Of a stretch of DNA of 64,000 bases, positions 57,701-64,000 are shown in pieces (within the stretch, counting starts at the first letter, position 1; every line of letters starts with the position of its first letter). The stretch is taken from positions 3,103,140 through 3,167,139 of the forward strand of contig JANPWX010000010.1 of the NCBI GenBank assembly GCA_024734555.1, given 5' to 3'. Below the pieces are notes generated by a model, which was given only the letters and a program-made list of their open reading frames with translations, was not told the origin of the DNA and searched no databases. Source of the stretch: Trochalopteron elliotii (taxonomy: Eukaryota; Chordata; Aves; Passeriformes; Leiothrichidae). Position numbers and translations under genes: made by a program.

Positions 57701-60125
57701 ACCATTTGTGAATGGTTTGATGCTGGGACTCAAAGTCACCACCCAGTTGTGGGAGCCTATACGACATTGCCACATATTGGTGAGGTCTGGGAACTATCCC
57801 AATGCATACTTTCCATGCAAGGCAAGCAGAAGCTGGACACTTCTGCATAGTAAGCTCGATTGCTGTGAATGACCTCACATTTAGCTGCCATGGTTTACCC
57901 TGCATTTGATAACACTATTATATAACTTTGTTGTGATAGGGACTTAACCAGGGGTATTTGTGGAGACTTTTTGGGTGTAGAGTTTTGCCTTGTGTCTTAC
58001 CAAAGGAAGATTTCTTGGAGTCACAATTTTCATCACATAAAAGGGAAGTGGGAAGTTGGATGAATATACATCTCACAAGCTATTTCCAGTGTCTTTACTG
58101 GTAAAAGTCTTTCTTGCCTTCTAAGGATGTGGTTCCCCTAAATCCACAATAATTTCTTCTGTAGTGCTAAAGCAAAAAGGGTTGTTCTTCCATTTGCCTT
58201 GAAGTGCAGTCGCACAGCCTGGTTTTTATCATCACACACAGCTCAGGGATGCCAGCAGACTGCGTGGTCCACAGCATGTAGCATTTGGCCTCCTCCAAGT
58301 CCTGTGTGATGCCTCATGGCCCAAGTTCATAGTAATTATTGAAGGAGGAGTGGAGGGAGGTTCGGTTCAAAGGGTCTGAAATATTAAGCAGTCTGTGCTG
58401 CAGCCTGCCAGAGCTATGTTTTTATAATATGAAGTTGAGGGTAGGTGTTATGAGCTCTGAGATGTGGCATAAAGACTTGTGGGGGTATTTGAAGGTGCAA
58501 AGCTTGCCGGGACAGTATCGAAGGACTGCGCAGGCCAAGAGGGAGCCAAAATTGGTATGGTCTCATCAGCAACACCTACTCTACTAAATAAAGCTGATCA
58601 GGGGTGATTCACTGGCCCTGAGGCCTAGTGTCACAGCATAACTTGTGTCCAAAAACCTCGGCTCTTCTCAGGGTTTGGGAATGAGCTAACAGCAAAGCCA
58701 CTTGGACAGCTAGTGCTCCAAGACCTGAGCCTACACCCTGGAACCTCTCTTACTTAGCAGTAAAGATACTCTCTAAATACCAGGCATGAATTCAGGGATA
58801 TTTAAGTCAATTACTCTATGACTTAGAAGCAGCAAGGACCTTCTTATGGGGACTGCTAAGGACTTCAGATTGTGTTATAAAATTTGATCTGAAACTTAAT
58901 GATTGCCCAGCTCTCCTTCATCAAACACAAGAGCAGCACTGTTCATTTTCAAGTACAAGGATAGTCCAGAAGACAAGATCATCACTTCTTCTGATAGCCC
59001 TTTCCATAGGCCATTCACACAGACCATACCGTTACTAAACAAGGCTATGATTAAAAAACGTAATTTCACATAGGAGCATCAGACTCAGAACTTCTCAGAC
59101 AATGAGAAAACATTCATTGATCTCCTGCCACTAAAACAAAGTAGACCCACATTCTTGGAGGTGTCTGTTTCTCATTCCTGTTATATCTGAATGATCCTCA
59201 AGCAGATAGGAAAGCAAAAATACTGTCTTGAAGGTAGAGGATAAAAGGGAAAGACACATGAAATATCATAAGAAAATGTCATATCAATAATCTGCGCCTT
59301 TCAAGTAAATGCTGTCCACACCACTGACAAAGGTCATCTTGTTGAAGAAACTCAAATTTTCAAATACTATGTAACTCAACAGTTTTAAACAATATCCTAA
59401 CATACCAGTTATTTCTCAGCATCTTCCTTCCTATGCTATGTGAAAGTTGGCTAATACATCCCAAATGTTCCAGATGTTTCATGATCAAACACACATTAGC
59501 CTGGCTAGCTATCACTCAGAAAAAGGCTTGTTAGGCAGCTCTTCGCCATTAATTTTTTTTCTCAGATATTAAACAGCCTCATCCACCTAGATCATGAAAT
59601 GTCTTCCCAGTCCTGCAGACTGTTAAAATGTATGCCTGCAGACATTTACTGCCACATCTGGAAAAGTCTGTGTTATCATAATGACTTCAATATAGATTTC
59701 ATCAGAAGACACATGGAAATTAAGCTGGATTCACCCAATTCCATGCAAACCATTCCACACTAAGCACATAAGAGCTGATTCCCTCTGTTTCAGGGTCTGG
59801 ACAAGCGGTGGTGGTGCCCCACTTTGTTTGCATGTGAGTCTCCAGAAGGTGGATCAAGCTGCCAGGCTAGAGTTATGCAATTTTCCCTATTCCAGAAATT
59901 CTGTCCCTGAGTCTGGCTCTGCACATTTTGAATTTCTGAATGCCTTTGGGACCCCACAGGACAATTCCTTCTCTGGTATTTTCTAGCATGATGCAGTCAT
60001 ATTTTCTTGTGTAGAAAGGAAGAAACACCAGGCCTGACTGTGACTTATTTAACAAATTATTTGGGTCAAGACACAGTTCTGGTATTTGTTGTAGTGCTAA
60101 TAAGGACTTAGTGCTCTCTAGTTAT
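54761..60125. other. Long unique-looking stretch
   Basis: No CR1 or LTR ends recognised. Contents noted: a 16-A run (55293-55308) and a protein-like minus frame (55777-56010). The other frames are chance. Confidence 0.55.
55777..56010 (-). CDS. Unrecognised 77-codon minus-strand frame
   Basis: A frame from an ATG at 56010 to a stop at 55777-55779 has a charged, balanced composition with several short hydrophobic patches and a GGPGMMGQELSND segment. It is less biased than neighbouring chance frames. I do not recognise it. It could be a decayed ERV gag piece, a small exon, or coincidence. No splice sites, promoter or conserved domain were identified, so the call is weak. Confidence 0.2.
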   Translation of the reverse strand: MLCVMDWSQELQSWVEEYWKKMGIPLPVKLMEKSKGGPGMMGQELSNDIQVVRFEAKVRGHTDEGLTYTSVKESQEV

Positions 60126-60355
60126 CACAAAATCACAGAATGGTTTGAGTTAGAAGGGACCTTAAAGATCACCTTCCAACAGCCTTGCCATGGGCAGGAA
60201 CACCTTCTAGTAGACCAGGTTGCTCCAAGCCCTGGAGCCCAACTTGTCCTTGAACACCACCAGGCATGGAGCTTCACTGGGCAATTTGTGCCAGGGCCTC
60301 ACCACCCTCACAGCAAATAATTTCTTCTCAATGTCTAATCTAAACTTGCTCTCTT
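60126..60355 (-). mobile_element. CR1 3' fragment, minus strand
   Basis: AAAATCACAGAATGGTTTGAG, ACCTTAAAGATCACCTTCCAAC, CAGGTTGCTCCAAGCCC and GTGCCAGGGCCTCACCACCC are reversed CR1 3' sequence. Confidence 0.94.
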
Positions 60356-60802
60356 ATTCATGAGATGCACACTAATTCCTCTTCTTGTTTTCTAGTTGCC
60401 TTTGCTCTATAGTGTGGTAAAAATGCTGCAATGAATTGCCCATGATCCAGTAGATTGATATGGCTTAATGGTGGCTCCAGAACCTCACCAACACATACCT
60501 CTGTGGGCTGCTCTGGCAGTAGCCATGGTTGGAAGAGAGCAGATCCAGAACAACCCCTGACCTGTGGTTGCACTGCTTCAGCTGACTGAGCACAGGTCAG
60601 CTGGAAGATGTTCATGCATTTTCCAATGCTATATTTCAAATAGTCAAGGTTGCAGGGTCATATTCTCCTTATAAATGTCTCAATCTGTTCCTGAGGCTCA
60701 AAACATGTCACTTTGGGGACTTTGCCTGTGAAAAGGCTGTTTCCACACATAAGGTAAGATATATAGATCAGTGAAGACAGTATGAAATTTTGCAGTACCT
60801 AC
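60356..60802. other. Non-coding spacer between CR1 pieces
   Basis: Nothing recognised. Confidence 0.5.
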
Positions 60803-60900
60803 AATCATAGAATATCCTGGGTTGGAAGGGATCCATAAGGATAATTGAAGTCCAACTCCTGACCCTGCACAAGACCAAGAAACATACCATGTGTTACACT
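60803..60900 (-). mobile_element. CR1 3' terminal fragment, minus strand
   Basis: ACAATCATAGAATATCCTGGG, GTTGGAAGGGATCCATAAGG and AGTCCAACTCCTGACCCTGC are the reversed CR1 terminus of a second CR1 subtype. Confidence 0.92.
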
Positions 60901-63900
60901 TCTAAAAACATAGAAATACTTCTTTCTTAAAAAAAGTCTCCAATATCACAAATCTAGTACTGGAAATCTTTCTGAGTAAAGGTCTTTTGGTGAAGATAGA
61001 CAGATTTTCACTCCCAAGTTTGATTTTAAGCCAGGAAGGACAGAAGTCCTTCTCATGAAACTTTAAAAACTGGGAAAGAAGTACAAAGTTTACAAATTCC
61101 TTTCAATGCTCCTCCTTATTTTACCATCATTACTGGAGGCCCACTGGACCTGAAATCTTTCTGGCTTGAAAACCATCAGATGATATTTCTGCATTGAAAA
61201 CCAATCAGATGACAGCCTTGAGAAGCAAAGTGACTTTATTCCCTTCTTTTCCTGGATTGTTCCACTTAGTTTTCTCCATGGTTTCCAATCCTCTGCCTTC
61301 CAGACCACCGTTAAACTTACTACCTATCTTTTTGTGCTTACAAAAGACCCAGACTTCCCACTCGTTTCTATAACTAGGTCACAGTCAACTACATATGCTT
61401 AGCAAAACCTCACACAAGCTGTGCAAGGAGCTCTGCCTTGAGCCAACTGACACTCCTGATTCCCTTTCCAGATCCTTTCCCAGAGCTGCAATGCAGTGAT
61501 GAAGTGGTGTCAGTGCTCTCCCCCTGCCCCCACTGTCTTGTACCCTCTTTGCAGGCCAGGCAGTCTGCAGGCTGTGAACTAGGCTAAGAAGAGGTCTGTA
61601 AGTTTTAATATTCCTTCTCCTGGCAGGGAGCTTGGCCAGATCTTAGAGAAGAGGGCCCATCTCTCCAACAGACTCCAGAAAAAGTTAAAACATCTTCTTG
61701 CCAGTGAGGAAGAAAACCACAGTACAAAGATCCCATCTATTTTCAGTTTTGCTGTGAAGCCAGAAAAGCCAGTTGGTTTTTGATTTTGCCAAGATGCTTG
61801 AGGAGCTCAACTCCCCACTCTCCTATCCATGCAGCAGGAATGGAGGGTGCTAGAAAGTGGCAAGGTTTGGTGGTGCCATGAAGGTCTTGTGGACTAATTC
61901 ACCAGCCTCCTGCTTAGTTTCTCAAGACAGATAGGCCTCTTCTTCCCCTGCAGACTTCTTCTTGTGAAACCTGAACTTCTCCATGGACTCAGGGGTGGGG
62001 CTAAGGCCTCCACCTGAGGCACAGACCTCTGTGGCCCAGGTAATCCTCATGCAATGAAACTCTCAGAAGTTTCATCTTGAAACCACAGCTCCCAAAGTTA
62101 CCTGAGCTGCTGAGACAAGGAAACTACTTCTGAAGCATTTTGTGATCAATCCCTGGTCCTTATTGTGTTCTCCTCTCTCTGAACAGCATATAAAGGGATT
62201 TCATAATGGAGGAACAAGTGCAATAGAGGTGCAGATGTTCCCTGAGGAGGGATAAAAGGAGAGACCTGCGACCTTTGTGTTGCTTGACTTCAGGTGACAG
62301 CTGTAACAGGATGTCCCTATTCTGCTTCTGTTATGCATCCTTGAGGATTTTAAGGGTGATAGCTATGTGAAAATGAGAGGATGTCTGGGAAGGACATCCA
62401 GGAGGGATGAAGAGGGATCTGTTTCAGTACAAGAACCTTCTCTTATAGAAGGAGGACTGAGGGACAACATATAAAGCTGTTGGGAGACAGGTTTAGGACA
62501 CAAATAGTAGTTAGGTCTTTAGCCAACATATGTCTGGATATAAGAAGGTGACAGGACCCCAAGGGGAGAATGTACAGTTTCAGGAAAGGGAAATCAAAAG
62601 ATTAGAAAATGCTTTAAGCTTCCAAGGCTATGTCTGTATTAAAGAGTCAGCTAGAGCCAGAGCGATGTCCCCAGCTCTGTTCCATGACCACACAGACTGC
62701 TTAAATCCTAGCTTACTCCCCATCATGGCTGAGCACTAGTGAATCCCAGACAACATCCAGGCAGGGCCATACTAGCAAAGGGCAAGGATCATTGACAAAA
62801 CTCAACAGGGGTTAAGTAATCTGTTTAGGTGATAAAACCCATCTGGTTGCAAGTTCTACTTGCCATGGGCAGCCAGTGAACAGGATCCAGCCTGGTTTAT
62901 TTACTAGTCAAAGGCAGCCAAAGATGCAGGTATCTTGGGGCTGTGCACAAGCACTGGAGTTTAAAAAAGAAGTGTGATTTCCAACATGTGTCACTCTCTT
63001 TGGCAGTGCCTGTTGGCTGGACTGAGACATTCCTCTGTGAAACACTTTAGGCTGCTGTGATGCTGAGATGCCAGTGGTCCTCATTTAGGCATGCCAAATT
63101 GGCCTTGCTCCATCTGCTCGCAAGACTGTGCCTCCAGTAGACTTTTCCCTCTTTCTCTGATCCTGAGAGTTTTAAAAACAAGTACAACAGAAGCTGGAAC
63201 GGGTACCCAAAGGGACATGGCACCCGTGACAGGAACACAGTGTCCCATTAGTACCTCACACCTTCAATGACCAACAGACCTGTTTTGGTAGAAACAGTTT
63301 GTCTGATGGCGTTTGTGGAAGTGAGAATAATGTGGTCCATCTGGTAGCTCCAGATCTGGGATTTAAGCCCAGCAGCTTGGTTGAAGTCCAAACAGAAAGT
63401 TCAGCCATAGCTGGGACACCATATTTAAAGGATATTGTGGTTTTCCACTCTGAAGCACGCTCTTTTGAAGTCCTGGTTGTAACCAAGCACAAAGGACAGC
63501 AGGAAAATTAATTGGTGTTTCAGAGAAACGTCTTTCTTTGTCTTTCTATGCCCATATATTTAGCAGGTTTCAAAGGTGACTTAGCCAGAATTTTCTGAGT
63601 TTATCAGGTCCAAGAGTTTGGGATTATTATCACTAAATTAATTCAAATAATGAAGTTAATTCACCTCGCTCTGCAAGGAATACAGTTACTTTGGTTTTTT
63701 CTTCTAAGGATCCCAAATAGAATTGATCATTTAGTAGACTAATGAGGAACTTCTCTGGCAATGTGCTACCTTAATCAGAGAAGATCTGGGCTATTTTACA
63801 CAAGGATGAAACATGTCCCTGATGCCAATTTCTAAAAGGAATCCAGGATGAACTAGTGCAATGACAGAGCTAGCATATCTAGGCAGATAGGATATTGTCA

Positions 63901-64000
63901 GCTTTGGATATTCTTGAAACCTCAACTCACTGCCAAAGTTTGCTGGAACTGGACATGGAGAAAAGGCAGCATCCGAAAGGATGGAGATTGGACAAACATT
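60901..64000. other. Unique-looking non-coding stretch
   Basis: Only frames up to about 78 codons, none recognised; no element ends seen up to the right edge. Confidence 0.55.

Noticed and set aside
1..64000. CRISPR arrays, bacterial operons, tRNA or rRNA genes
   Set aside because: No regularly spaced repeats, ribosome-binding sites or RNA gene signatures; the sequence is vertebrate.

Overview
This is vertebrate nuclear DNA, almost certainly from a bird and probably a passerine. The evidence is at least a dozen CR1 LINE fragments, several ending in the CR1-type 3' octamer (ATTCTATG-like), together with avian endogenous-retrovirus (ERV) long terminal repeats (LTRs). I found no cellular protein-coding exon, tRNA, rRNA or CRISPR. 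Nearly all open reading frames are short, chance frames inside repeats or non-coding DNA. No bacterial or phage signals (operons, ribosome-binding sites) are present, and I do not see a new biological system. What stands out is unusually readable transposon archaeology. Family names come from memory of avian repeats; no library search could be run.

Layout. 1-1412: minus-strand CR1 with reverse-transcriptase coding sequence, running off the left edge. 1413-7184: no gene, one (CA)n. 7185-10535: a nested stack in which a plus CR1 is split by a minus LTR that is itself split by a plus LTR and by a composite insert. 12451-12976: CR1. 13086-14535: an LTR followed by a tRNA-His-type primer-binding site. 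15850-16706: CR1. 16707-21099: mostly unique, with a TATA/CCAAT module and a hairpin beside the window's only N. 21100-25053: ERV fragments, CR1 and a minus LTR. 27491-28760: an LTR hosting a second LTR with a perfect 5-bp target duplication. 29089-30617: minus LTR. 32602-33082: CR1. 33799-34367: LTR.

37477-45705 is the densest part. Two related minus-strand LTRs bracket about 7.5 kb that may be one decayed provirus. Inside are an AT-rich segment without reading frames, a plus LTR split by a minus LTR (perfect GCAGG duplication), a truncated minus LTR, a long foldback (inverted-repeat) element and a short broken gag-like frame. 45706-64000 is mostly unique DNA with scattered CR1 pieces and one LTR split by CR1 sequence (54124-54760).

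The elements do not work together as a functional unit. They record successive insertions: CR1 copies are the hosts in the first stack, and LTRs are both hosts and guests. All identified elements look inactive: 5'- or 3'-truncated, frameshifted, or reduced to LTRs.
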